64,000 nt of DNA from Bolinopsis microptera (lineage: Eukaryota; Ctenophora; Tentaculata; Lobata; Bolinopsidae), in assembly GCF_026151205.1 (NCBI RefSeq), contig NC_087075.1:13715628-13779627 (forward strand), read 5' to 3'. The position numbers were made by a program, and so were the translations under genes. Shown piece by piece: positions 37,146-47,864 of the stretch. Position 1 is the stretch's first letter. Every line of letters begins with the position of its first letter. The notes below the pieces were generated by a model. That model ran no database searches. It had not been told where the DNA came from and saw only the letters and a program-made list of their open reading frames with translations.

Positions 37146-38290
37146 AAAATGTTTCTTATCATTGCTACAGATAACATGCTACTATTATAATAATAGGGTC
37201 TCATATCTCAAGTTGTCATTGCTACAGATAACTTGCTACTATAGGGTCCCATTTCTTAAGTTATCATTGCTACAGATAGCTTGCCCCTAGCAATAATCTG
37301 TTACCCGACTTTTGTGCCAAAATCGATCACAGCTGCTGGTCAGCTCTAGCACCGCGGAGATCTGTACTTGGTCCTGTATCTGCCTTACATTATTTTATAG
37401 GTAAACATCGTACTAATTTCTGTTAAACAGAGGCAATTATAACTACCCAATATCACACGCCTGTTCACTTATAATTACAGGAAGGCTTTCTAAGTTATAA
37501 TTGTTATTGTAAAATTGTCTGCTACCCTGAGTAACTAGTACTTAAGTATTAAAGCTATAACTTACAATTTCTCCTCCAGATCCAGTCTTGACCTTAAATT
37601 GGACATAACTCAGTAGCTGAACTAGCTCTGATAGTCCGATTAGAACATGTAACACCATGGCCTCCAGCTCGCCATTTTTGTGATTCAAGCAAATCGAGGA
37701 TTTCCAAAAGTTCAAAAAGGGTGCAGGATGTTCAGTTCGGCAAAATATCGATGGAAAATATTTCGTAGGCCCTAAATTGATCACTCCTCCAGATCCAGTC
37801 TTAACCTTGGATTTGACATAACTCACTATAGCTGAAGTAGCTCTGATACGTCAGAACAAAACCTGTAAGATTGGCCTTTAGCTCGCCATTTTCGAGATTC
37901 AAGTTAATCGAGGATGTTCAAAGCTTATTAAGATGAGAAGATGATTAAACATCAGCAATTATTAATTATTGCAAATCTTCCAGATTTCAAAAAGGAAAAT
38001 CGCATGCAGTAGTTTGCTTTTTTAAAAACAATTTTAAACCAATTTGAAATCAATTTTAAAGCAATTTTAAACCGTTTTTAACAAATTGTAAACAAATTTT
38101 AAATCAATATTAATCATGGAGGTGTTCACTTTTCATGCCACGTGATATTTTTACCGGACAATGACATTTCGTAAATGGACACAATTTTGAACGGACAATA
38201 AAATGAATGCTATAAGGGCCTCAAGCGTCCGATTAATCCGTTCAAACTTCAAATAAAGTCCGATAAGGTACATATGCAAGTTATATTGAG
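37146..38290. repeat. Repeat-rich spacer between LINE units
   Basis: Three ~50-60-bp repeats with cattgctacagata lie at about 37,155-37,290. A ~220-bp unit is duplicated at 37,566-37,720 and 37,785-37,925, sharing ctccagatccagtctt. At 38,110-38,290 there is an inverted copy of the MITE family also found at 45,681-45,893. Confidence 0.6.
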
Positions 38291-38732
38291 TGATCTTAAC
38301 AAGCGGACGGCTATGCTTCGTTCCTGATTTTTGTCAGTTCTCAGTCATAGTTATCACTCATTCATGCATGTTCCTTTAATTTTTATCAACATTGTGAAAA
38401 TATGGACTAGTACATTTCAACTAACAAGTTCGTCATGATAAGTCAGATAGAAATAATTGTATAATTATAAAACAATTCACTTCAAGTGCATGGTCTCGTC
38501 CAATGTGAGATTGTCCCATTTGTTAATCGTAACACTAACACATTACAGCAGCAAAACATTGCTTAGTTTTAAAAATCGACTATCACAAAATAGTGCTTGT
38601 CAAGCTGTTCGTGCATTTGCAGTCGTTTTGTGAGCTTTGATTTGAGTTTTATCGTTAAGATTTCGATGGAGAACGGTAGCGAGGAAAAAGAAAATCTTCA
38701 GAAACCCTTTGTTAATAGGTTTGAAGCATATA

Positions 38733-40110
38733 TTTGATTTGATTTGATTTGAAACTTTTACAAAATAGCAAGTATACAAATGTACAGCAATTCGAACAAA
38801 CATATAAAATGGGCCGAAATGTATAAATGCTAAAAAGCGTGGGTCAGTGAAACAAGTACAGAGGACAACTTTCAGAACAGGAGTTTTTTGGCCGCCCAAA
38901 GTCTCAATAACATCACCTCCACCTAGTAATAAAATTATGAAACGTGAAAAGTGTGAAACAATCAAATAATAATGTATTTATATAATATAATTGTCTCTCA
39001 AATACAGATAACGTCCGTAAACTCTTAAAATACCCCTACAAGTACATATTATACTGATTGGTGTCCGAGAAACATGAATTACGTCATCATGGTGCCTTCT
39101 TAACCCGGCTACAGACCTTCCCGTTACGGATGTAGTGGTCGAGATGAGTCTGTTCAGCCCTCTTCTTCTTCAGGTCAGTTACCACGTTCTTCCTTGCTGC
39201 ACGCTCTTCACTGGATCTATCAGGACAGATCCATACATCTTTGTGTGCATCAGCCATCCTCAGTCTCCCTGTTTTCATCAGAATCTGATGAACTGCTGTT
39301 GAGCTTGGGACGGTGATCTTGACTGGTCGGATAGCCGTGATACCTGGCCTCTTCCAGCCGACTCTAGTCGCTTCAAAATGAGGTTTCTCCCCGATCTCCT
39401 CCAATAGTGCGGTTACCAGAGCTGGAAGCTGTTCTTCATCATCTTCTTTCAGTCCAAACACTATCAGATTCTTGCTCCTGTCCTCCTCTGCAGCCACACT
39501 CTTTATTACATTCTTCAGAATTTTACTGTTGCAGACGGCGCCATTTATGCTGTTCTTTTGTACAGCGGCACTGTAGCTCTTAATCCCTGTCTCCACCGTT
39601 GTTTGTACTGTCTCTTCAACTGACGTCTTAAACAACTGTAGTTGTTCGTCCTTCTGCACTAGCAACTGGTCCTGCAACCTGACCATCTTTTCCTTGTCTG
39701 CTAGTGCTTCCGTCTTGAGGCACTCAACGATTTCCATCATAGCGCTCATCTGACTACTCTGCCGTCGTACGAGGTCTGCTGCTTGCATAACCCAGTTTGC
39801 CATATACCTTTTATAGATAGACGGAGACATGAGTATTTCTTGGTCCATATCTCCACGAATTTCGAAGTTTTCTAGTTTCAGTTCTCTTGCCATCGAAGTG
39901 AACCATCTATCAGCACAGCCCTCTACATCTTCCTTTTCTTCATAGTTGAAATCCTTGAGTTTCTTCTGAGATCGGGTCAACTGTAAATCATCCTCCGTGA
40001 TGTACATTGTATAGTAATGTACAAGTATACACACGCAAAGGCTTACTACGCGGTAGCAGCAAACTGAACTTATCGCAAAGTTACAAAAGATAAGGGAGCT
40101 CGATAATTGC
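38733..40110 (-). mobile_element. LINE unit reduced to ORF1, with (AAATC)n tail
   Basis: In - orientation, ORF1 (40,007-39,087) is followed by ~330 bp of non-coding sequence and then a tandem caaatcaaatcaaatc tail at 38,733-38,752, like a LINE 3' end. No ORF2 lies between ORF1 and the tail. This could be an internal deletion of a two-ORF LINE or a lineage of ORF1-only parasites analogous to mammalian HAL1. Confidence 0.6.
39087..40007 (-). CDS. LINE ORF1 protein (coiled coil + RRM-like RNA-binding)
   Basis: The likely start is the ATG at 40,007 (MYITEDDLQLTRSQKK), giving 306 aa; the frame extends further only through non-ATG codons. A coiled coil covers about residues 75-150 (MVRLQDQLLVQKDEQLQLFK). 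An RRM-like core begins at RSKNLIVFGLKEDD (177-190), followed by the basic C-terminal region of LINE ORF1 proteins (ERAARKNVVTDLKKKRA). Such proteins bind retrotransposon RNA as chaperones. The frame is intact. It does not appear to pair with the LINE ORF at 33.7-36.8 kb, which has its own tail and lies 2.2 kb away. Confidence 0.75.
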   Translation of the reverse strand: MYITEDDLQLTRSQKKLKDFNYEEKEDVEGCADRWFTSMARELKLENFEIRGDMDQEILMSPSIYKRYMANWVMQAADLVRRQSSQMSAMMEIVECLKTEALADKEKMVRLQDQLLVQKDEQLQLFKTSVEETVQTTVETGIKSYSAAVQKNSINGAVCNSKILKNVIKSVAAEEDRSKNLIVFGLKEDDEEQLPALVTALLEEIGEKPHFEATRVGWKRPGITAIRPVKITVPSSTAVHQILMKTGRLRMADAHKDVWICPDRSSEERAARKNVVTDLKKKRAEQTHLDHYIRNGKVCSRVKKAP

Positions 40111-40633
40111 AACGTAAGCTACACACACTACACACGAATGGTGTAAAAATGTATATATTAAAATATATTTAAAATATATGTTTTAATTTAAAAATAAACT
40201 TGGTGTTACTAGGACAATTGATAAATTAACTGTTTTAACCATTTTTAACTTTTCCAACTTGATACATGCATGGAACATCGTCGATTTGTCAAAAAATTTG
40301 AATCGAAAAAGCTGTAAATCCCATAGACAGTATTTAAGGGAGAAGCGAGAGTTTCCAGCGGCTAAGTTAGGCCATACTTCTTCAGTTTCACTTTGCAATA
40401 CTCAAATATACAAATATCTAATTAAATATTTGAAAATAAGTGCTCATCATTATTTTGTGAATTAGACTATTAGAGTTTTTCTTAATTAATTTTAATTTAT
40501 TTGAGTACTAATCATAATTTATTATGTACTGATGATGAAAAAAATATTTTACTTATGCTACAAAGAAGTTTATTGGAAGTTTAACAATTATTACTCATTC
40601 GTAGTCTGATCGCAGAAAATATTGAATAATTAC

Positions 40634-40744
40634 CACTCATTACAGTGAAGTGTTACTAACATTAAAACCCCACTCATTACAGTGAAGTGTTACTAACATT
40701 AAAACCCCACTCATTACAGTGAAGTGTTACTAACGTTAAAACCC
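40634..40744 (+). repeat. 37-bp repeat x3 carrying branch point and acceptor sequence
   Basis: Three near-identical 37-bp units (40,634, 40,671 and 40,708) each contain TTACTAAC followed by a pyrimidine/A stretch, and the next unit starts cactcattacag. They lie just upstream of the zinc-finger gene exon at 40,764, so the 3' end of an intron has been amplified. Confidence 0.8.
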
Positions 40745-40763
40745 TACTACGGTCTCATACCAG

Positions 40764-43700
40764 TGGACCACCCGGACACTTTATCTCCTTATCCCTGCTT
40801 ACAGTGCAGACGGCGCTGCAACACTATTGAGGAACTTGAATTGTGAGTTTGTTTTATTACATTATGAATTATCTAAAACTATAATTCGAAAGATTCTATT
40901 TGTTTGTTTGTCTTTCTTAAACTTGAATCATAGGTTTATTTTGTTACATTATTGATAATTGTATTATATAATTGCTGAACGATTACTGTGTAATATACAT
41001 TTACGTTTGCACATTGACTTGTGGCCCACCCTGTATTAAAACTTTAAAAGGCGAATTATAGGGATTGTCGTGGAGAATGTTTGACGAATATAAAACGTTT
41101 GGGCTTATAACATTTATATATATTACACAGTAATCGTTCAACAATTATATAGTAAATTATCTTTATTATGATATTATCATATAATTCATGTAATCATTAA
41201 TTTTACTGTGAAACTTTTCAGACACCGACGCTGGCATCGCCGAGAGTATGAGTGTTCTATTTGTGATAAAACCTTCACAACTTTTGAGATCTTCAAGTCT
41301 CACGTTAGAAAACATTATGTTGATGCAACAAAGGTGACTATAATGATTATAGGTCAACAATTATTCCAATAATTACTACCCTGATCCACTGTCAATGTCA
41401 TGGCCTATTTTGCTGTTTTCTGACAAAAGTCTTAATCAGACCACAAAAATTCGAGGTTTTTTGTCAGAAAACGCTAAAACGGCAAAATTGTATCATCTCA
41501 AAATCATTAGCGTGATGATTATACGCTGATAAAGGAGTTAATTGAGATTATATTTCTCTTCATCTCTTTTCTAGGTAGATACTTTAAATCCGATCAAACT
41601 TATCTAAATCCCGTTATTTAACCACAGGATTTTAGCGTGAACAACAAAATTAGAGAGACACCAGTGACGTGTAAATATTGTGAAGAGAAGTTCAGTACAC
41701 TCCGTGATCTGCACCAGCATACTAGTCTCTACTCTGGTTTATATGAACATTATCTAATTATCTAGAAATTATTTGGTTATTATTAAGAAATTATCTAGAA
41801 ATAATTATCTAGAAATTATCTAGAAATTATCTGGAAATTATCTAGAAATTATCTAAAACTCAGTATCCATACGTTAGCCTTAATAGTTCAGTCACAAGTC
41901 ACAAGTCACAAGTCACTGAGTGCCCAATTGAAATTATTCTTTTTGGTTTGGCTTACTACCACCACTAGTTCACCCTGATTTTTTGTGAAACTTGGTTTCG
42001 AGATAGCAGTTGAGCAACAAACTAGGACCAGTGACCGAACTTTCGAGGGGGTCCCGGACCCCAACCGCCAAACGGTGCCCGCGGGGCAGCCACGCCTATA
42101 TTTGATCAAAATTAGGCCCAATTTAGCCAAATACCCTGAACATGCCCAAGAACCAGATTTCAGGTGCTCTACTTGTAGCTAGTGGTCCCAGCCTTGAACT
42201 CGTATATGAATTTTCATCAAGATTGGACAAAAAATGACTGAGTTATAAGCCAAAAACCATATGACCATATTTGGGCATACGCACCAAATTTGATTGATTT
42301 TGGCCCATAAATTGGTCAAATATCAATATTTTTGAATGAAACTATGGAAGGTAAGCCTATACTACACATTCTCTATGATTATCAGCGCAGTATCTACCTA
42401 ACTGCGGATTCTGTGTTCAAATAATCGTAAAAAATGAACAAAATCGCCCATATCTCAGTTCGCGATATTTGCGAACTGATTTCGCTCAAAACAATAGAAC
42501 TCAATAGGGTTTTAATATTAAAGGCCTAACTCAAAATTCCAATACAAAACTTAAGGTCGAAATTCGATTCTACGTTGATTCTGAAAATTTCATGTAAAAA
42601 TATTAAAACCCTATTGAGTTTTATTGTTTTGATGAAAATTCATATTCGAGTTCAAGGGACCACTATAGCTACAAGTAGTGCACCTGAAATCTGGTTTTTG
42701 GGCATGTTCAGGGTATTTGACTAAATTGGGCCTAATTTGGACCAAATATGGGCGTGGCTGCCCTGCGGGCACCGTTTGGCGGTTGGGGCCCGGGACCCCC
42801 TCAAAAGTTCGGTCACTGGTACGTCCTAGTTTGTTGGTCAATTGCTATCTCGAAACCAAGTTTCACAAAAAAATCAGGGTGAACTCCCCCCCCCCCCCCC
42901 CCCCCCCCCTAATCCGTTTTGCCTCATGTTTTCAGATCAGATGCAACATTTAATAATCTACCGTATCTGAAAAAAAAATTAGGCGTTCAGTATGTTTAAC
43001 GAGAAAAATGTAGATTTTTTAATATTGAATGGGCATGGTCCAAAATATCCGAATTTTCATATTTTAGGGACGGAATCCTTGAACATTATGGTACAGTATG
43101 CCATCTGCAAAGCAACAACTCTCAAATATAAAACACGGCCACGGCAGTGGTGAGTTAAGACCCAACGTATGGATACTGACTTTTGCCCCCCCCCCCCCCC
43201 CCCTGCATATTACTGTATTAGTAAATTTAATCCGCGCTGGCTGACCTCTCATGTAGAAACACTTTTCTGATCAAGTGCAAGTGTCACCATGTTCATTAAT
43301 TATGGTTATTATGGCTTTAATTATACTTCTTGAATACATTTTTTTAAAACTCTAATTTAAATGTACATTTGTAAGAGCAACGCTGCTTGCAAATCCATTG
43401 ATCCATTCGCCAATTTATCAACCTCGAATAGATCTTATTTTCAGTTTTAAATAATTTATATCTGTTAGTTAAGCTTCTTGAAGAGATCATGTCTGATCAG
43501 TTATCAGTGCGTGGTGTGATATTCTCTGTTATAAAAAGAGACAAGCATAATATGATAGAGAGATTATAGAAAACCACCATCACTTATATAAGCTTTAAAA
43601 CTCATATAAGCTTTAACTACCAAATGTTACAATATTAAACTCACTCGACATATCATACAAAATCACAGAACTTTTAAAGTATGCATTGTATGATGATATT

Positions 43701-45379
43701 TGTATAGCTTCAGCCAGATTGTACAAAGCAATGTCGTTGAAGAATAAAACCTTGAAACACTGCGTTTTTAGCTTCAAACTTTGATAAACTGCTTCTTCTA
43801 AACTGCTTCTAAACGGTTTCTTCTAAACAGCTTCTAAACGGCTTCTAAACAGTTTCTAAACGGCTTCCAAACGGTTTCTAAACGGTTTCTAAACGGCTTC
43901 CAAACGGTTTCTAAACGGTTTCTAAACAATCTTCTTTCTGTGACTCAGACGACTACACGAGGTGTGAGCAGTGTGACCAGTTCCTGCCAGCTTGTCACGT
44001 TCACTTGGTCGGAGTGGACGCTCTGGAGGTCGGAGAGGAGATGATGAAGAGGTACAACCTGAACAAACTCAGGGAGGAAACCTATCTGGAAACATCGTGA
44101 GTTTGAGGAATTGTTTTGTGTGCAGCCATGCGGGTACATTCTTTTTCCTTAATTAATCAATTTTATAATTATTTTAAGTTTAAAACCAAAATATTCCATT
44201 TTTATTGATTGACGATGCTGTTCTCGGAACACTAACCACTGTTCTTCTGTCTCTTGTTGTGTAATTCCAACCCCTTTGTTAATACCTTAGATGTGTGCTG
44301 GACGGTATACCTAAGATCCACAGTAGTGTGTCAACCTACAACCATCACGTCAGAAAGGAACCGTCTTATAGGCCCTTCAATGTGACATTTGTAAAACAAG
44401 GTGATGTCAGTTCATTTTATACTTTTTATAAGCTGTTTATACAAGGTGATCTCAGTTCATTTTATACTTTTTATAAGCTGTTTATACAAGGTGATCTCAG
44501 TTCATTTTATACTTTTTATAAGCTGTTTATACAAGGTGATCTCAGTTCATTTTATACTTTTTATAAGCTGTTTATACAAGGTGATCTCAGTTCATTTTAT
44601 ACTTTTTATAAGCTGTTTATACAAGGTGATCTCAGTTCATTTTATACTTTTTATAAGCTGTTTATACAAGGTGATCTCAGTTCATTTTATACTTTTTATA
44701 AGCTGTTTATACAAGGTGATCTCAGTTCATTTTATACTTTTTATAAGCTGTTTATACAAGGTGATCTCAGTTCATTTTATACTTTTTATAAGCTGTTTAT
44801 ACAAGGTGATCTCAGTTCATTTTATACTTTTTATAAGCTGTTTATACAAGGTGATCTCAGTTCATTTTATACTTTTTATAAGCTGTTTATACAAGGTGAT
44901 CTCAGTTCATTTTATACTTTTTATAAGCTGTTTATACAAGGTGATCTCAGTTCATTTTATACTTTTTATAAGCTGTTTATACAAGGTGATCTCAGTTCAT
45001 TTTATACTTTTTATAAGCTGTTTATACAAGGTGATCTCAGTTCATTTTATACTTTTTATAAGCTGTTTATACAAGGTTTGTTCCTTTGGTAATTAATGTG
45101 AAGTACTCGTTATTACAGATTAGTGAAGATATATAATGAGTTTTGAGATGAGCTTATAGTTAGCCAAACTCAACTTTTTGCAAGCAGAGCTTATAAAAAA
45201 AGCAAGTTTACTGTAAATATTTCAGGATCGGGGACAGAAAATCGCTGGAACAACATCTGAACAATCATTTCACGGAACACAATCTCCTGTACGACTCCTC
45301 CGCATCTTTCCCAAGCAAAAACAGGGTTACAATTCGAGAAAACGGAGCTGATTCTCATTCGTACAATCTTATATCGTGA
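40764..45379 (+). CDS. C2H2 zinc-finger protein gene with degenerate fingers (5' exons missing)
   Basis: Exons: 40764-40842, 41222-41333, 41628-41736, 43949-44096, 44291-44400 and 45226-45379. Finger 1 spans the first intron (CLQCRRRCNTIEELELHRRW followed by H). Finger 2 is CSICDKTFTTFEIFKSHVRK followed by H. Both are exact C-X2-C-X12-H-X3-H. Finger 3 (CKYCEEKFSTLRDLHQHTSL, then Y) has lost its last His. The fourth exon has a CEQC pair. In the last two exons the finger is split as FNVTFVKQ and DRKSLEQHLNNHF, with both Cys replaced by Val. The exon 44,400 donor is phase 1, but the frame with finger-like sequence in the last exon needs phase 2, so the join is one base out; as read it gives a short tail ending at a stop near 45,260. 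The gene could be a pseudogene, or could use unseen splicing. Upstream exons are not identified. Confidence 0.55.
40959..41160. mobile_element. ~200-bp MITE in a zinc-finger gene intron
   Basis: The terminal ~36 bp (tataattgctgaacgattac and on) at 40,963-41,000 is inverted at 41,117-41,155 (gtaatcgttcaacaattata). No coding sequence. Confidence 0.7.
41405..41495. repeat. Imperfect inverted repeat in a zinc-finger gene intron
   Basis: attttgctgttttctgacaa is facing ttgtcagaaaacg and aaaacggcaaaat. It is a short hairpin, possibly a relic MITE. Confidence 0.45.
41969..42908. mobile_element. Foldback element, family 2, second copy (internally deleted), with poly-C end
   Basis: The ends AGTTCACCCTGATTTTTTGT are inverted at 42,860-42,885, and sequence is shared with 16,587-17,880 over both arms. 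The right arm is shorter here. It is followed by 24 C, matching the poly-C side of the other copy. It sits in the 2.2 kb intron between zinc-finger gene exons 41,628-41,736 and 43,949-44,096. Confidence 0.85.
43787..43925. repeat. TTCTAAACGG-type short tandem repeat before an exon
   Basis: About a dozen degenerate 11-13-bp units (ttctaaacggc, ttccaaacggt) end 20 bp before the acceptor of the 43,949 exon. Confidence 0.8.
44401..45075 (+). repeat. 45-bp tandem array, 15 copies, each with a splice-donor consensus
   Basis: The array starts exactly at the GT of the 44,400 donor and comprises 15 units of 45 bp (gtgatctcagttcattttat and on, to gctgtttatacaag). Every junction reads CAAG|GTGAT, and the last reads CAAG|GTTTG. 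The copies are essentially identical except for the first (gtgatg). Because 45 is a multiple of three and the unit has no stop, the exon frame stays open through the array (repeated GDLSSFYTFYKLFIQ) to a TAA at 45,090. The array is most simply intronic. Confidence 0.9.
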
Positions 45380-45380
45380 T

Positions 45381-47864
45381 AATATGTGGAACCAAGATAT
45401 GCAAATTGCAGATGAATGATCCAATGATCAATTGTCAAACTGTCAAACAAATACGCTTACCCAAAAATATTTGGATTTTTCTTTTGATTTTATGTATTTA
45501 TGTTTGAAGAAACCTGCACTGTGCGGCTGCAAGATTGTTGAGCTTTTTTGGAAGATTTATGCATGACCTATGATTTGGTTTAATACTAGATTCCGATATT
45601 GTAAAAGTGCACTTTTGTATGATTGTGTTACACTACGTTACTTACTTACTTAGTATCGCGAAATAGTTGAATGTAAAATGATATACCTTATCGGATTTTA
45701 TTTGAACGGACATTAATTGGATGCTGGAAGCCCTAGCGTTAATTTTAATGTACTCCGTTCAAATAAGGTCTGACAAGGAACCTAGTTAAATTAAATACAT
45801 TTGAAAAATGCCTTGGAGTGTTCATTTTAATATCCCTTCAAAATTATGTCCGTTCATGCAATGTCTGGTCGAATAACGTCCGATAATGTATATTTAATTG
45901 ATCAGACAAAAAATCACAACATTTTATATTTAACATCAGTCAATAATCCTGGTATCATTTAAATTTTCAATCATGATTACGTATGGATAGTCATTGCCTT
46001 CAATGAAACGAGTTGATTTCATGAAACAATTATATAATGATAATCAGGTAACCCTACAGTATATCCAATATTTCCAAAGCTAGTTAACCAAAGCAAAGCC
46101 ATAATACGGACTTCAGCTCATTGAGTAATGGCCCATGAATTCCCCTCCTTGAATTGCCGACCCCTATAATTCTAATTGTAATTCTTAATCAAGTCCACGT
46201 CAGCTTTTTTACAAGTTCAGCAAATAAGAAATAAAGTATTTTATTTCGAGGACGAAGCACTACGAGACCGACTTGCGACTATCAAGTATAAAAGATGTAA
46301 ATTGGATAAGTAAGACGAAGGAAAAAAAAAACTTAGACTGGTTATCAATTTACTCACAGACTGACCTGAGATCTAGCATCTTTTATAAAGGCCCAATGCT
46401 CGCTATTTCATAGCATAACACTCGCATTACATGCCCATCCAGTATATTTTCTATCAACATAATATATAAGAATTCGTCAAAAAAAGTACTACTAGACTTG
46501 CAAAGTGCTGGCTGCAACGACGAATGGCCACCATTTTTACTCCACAACCTACCTGGATTACGTAAATCACAAAGAACATAGTCAATAATCACTCAAAACC
46601 AAACTCATACAGCTCAAATTAAACAATCTGAATCAGGACAACATTTCAAACCACCTGCCATTCTAACAACACATTCCTTATTTCACTGCCACATAGCGCA
46701 TATCTACACTGATAACACACCTAATTGCGGTGAGGCAGCATCATAAAGTTACCAATATCAAATATGTTTGCAGATCAGGGCTAGTCGACTCGACCAATAA
46801 AATTTTAATCGAATAGTTTTAACAGATAACATCACAATTATAATCTGCGTGCCCCTTGGGGATGAATATTTAACTTATTTCAATTATATATTACTTTTGA
46901 GTAAACATTGGCTGGTACTACGGACCAGTCCCCCAATCAGGAGGATAAGGAGGTCGAGCCAAACAAAAATCGCACTAAATCGCAAGATTTTCGAAGCCAT
47001 TGTAGAGACAGGACAGGATCAGGGTCGAAATTTTACATCTCAGCTTATAATTTTATAAAATACAGAATTTTGTTAATGATTAACGAACACTTTTCACATT
47101 GAAATTAATTGAATTTGTTATATTTTCCTCCTAGAAGCTCCAGCTGCTAATACAATTAACATGTATGAATACTAATGTCTGAATATTAATGTCTGAATAT
47201 TAATGTCTGAATACTAATGTTCCATTATATTCGTCTGCTAGCTCAACTTTTAACCAGGACTGCAAAAATTAAGTAGATTGACATAACTTCTCGAGCGCTG
47301 ATTATATTTTTAGCACAAACGCTGAGCTTAATTTACTGTATAATAATATAATAATAGTATAATAATGAATAATAAATTATAATAAATGATCGTGTTGATG
47401 TGAGATTTCTACAAACCCGAGACAAATAGAATTACGGGTATGGGCTGAAGGAAGCACGTGATCACTGATGCTGAGACTGGAGAGGCTGTATATATATCAG
47501 CTTGCAAATCAAACCAATCTCACTTCCAAGATTGCGTTTTACTGTTATAGTAAGATAGTACTAGGTCGGAGCCAAGTGCGATTTATGCTAGATAAATTAT
47601 CCGTATCACATCGCTGTCCAGCATGGCTCATGAGGGCTATCACGTCCTTTTTAGAGTTTGTTCAACTTACCTTCTGTAACATATAAAATAATCTGGACTC
47701 GGTTGGCTTGTTGTGCTCTATCCTACCACGTATAATACTATTACTATAATAGCTTCACTTAAGGCAATATATCACTGATTATAGTTATCGTCTCCTATAC
47801 TTCATATCACCACCTCTAGTATCACTTGTTTGAATCAAATTTATTTGAATATAGTTTTACCAGG
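45381..47864. other. Intergenic DNA with one MITE and a 15-bp repeat
   Basis: No gene was seen. A MITE is listed at 45,681. Four ~15-bp repeats (tgtctgaatattaa) lie at about 47,169-47,225. A TATATATA sequence near 47,487 could be a distal promoter for the gene at 47,865. Confidence 0.5.
45681..45893. mobile_element. 213-bp MITE (TIR ATATACcTTATCGGA)
   Basis: The left end atataccttatcgga is inverted at the right end (tccgataatgtatat). Internal sequence includes several CCGTTCAAA-type motifs. A related copy in the opposite orientation lies at about 38,110-38,290. Confidence 0.6.

Noticed and set aside
33737-40007. Pairing the ORF1 at 39.1-40.0 kb with the RT ORF at 33.7-36.8 kb as one two-ORF LINE
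   Set aside because: ORF1 is followed by its own 3' UTR and (AAATC)n tail, 2.2 kb of unrelated repeats intervene, and the RT unit has a different tail.
46908-47102. Possible exon encoding DQSPNQEDKEVEPNKNRTK
   Set aside because: No ATG, no convincing acceptor/donor pair, no neighbouring exons to join.
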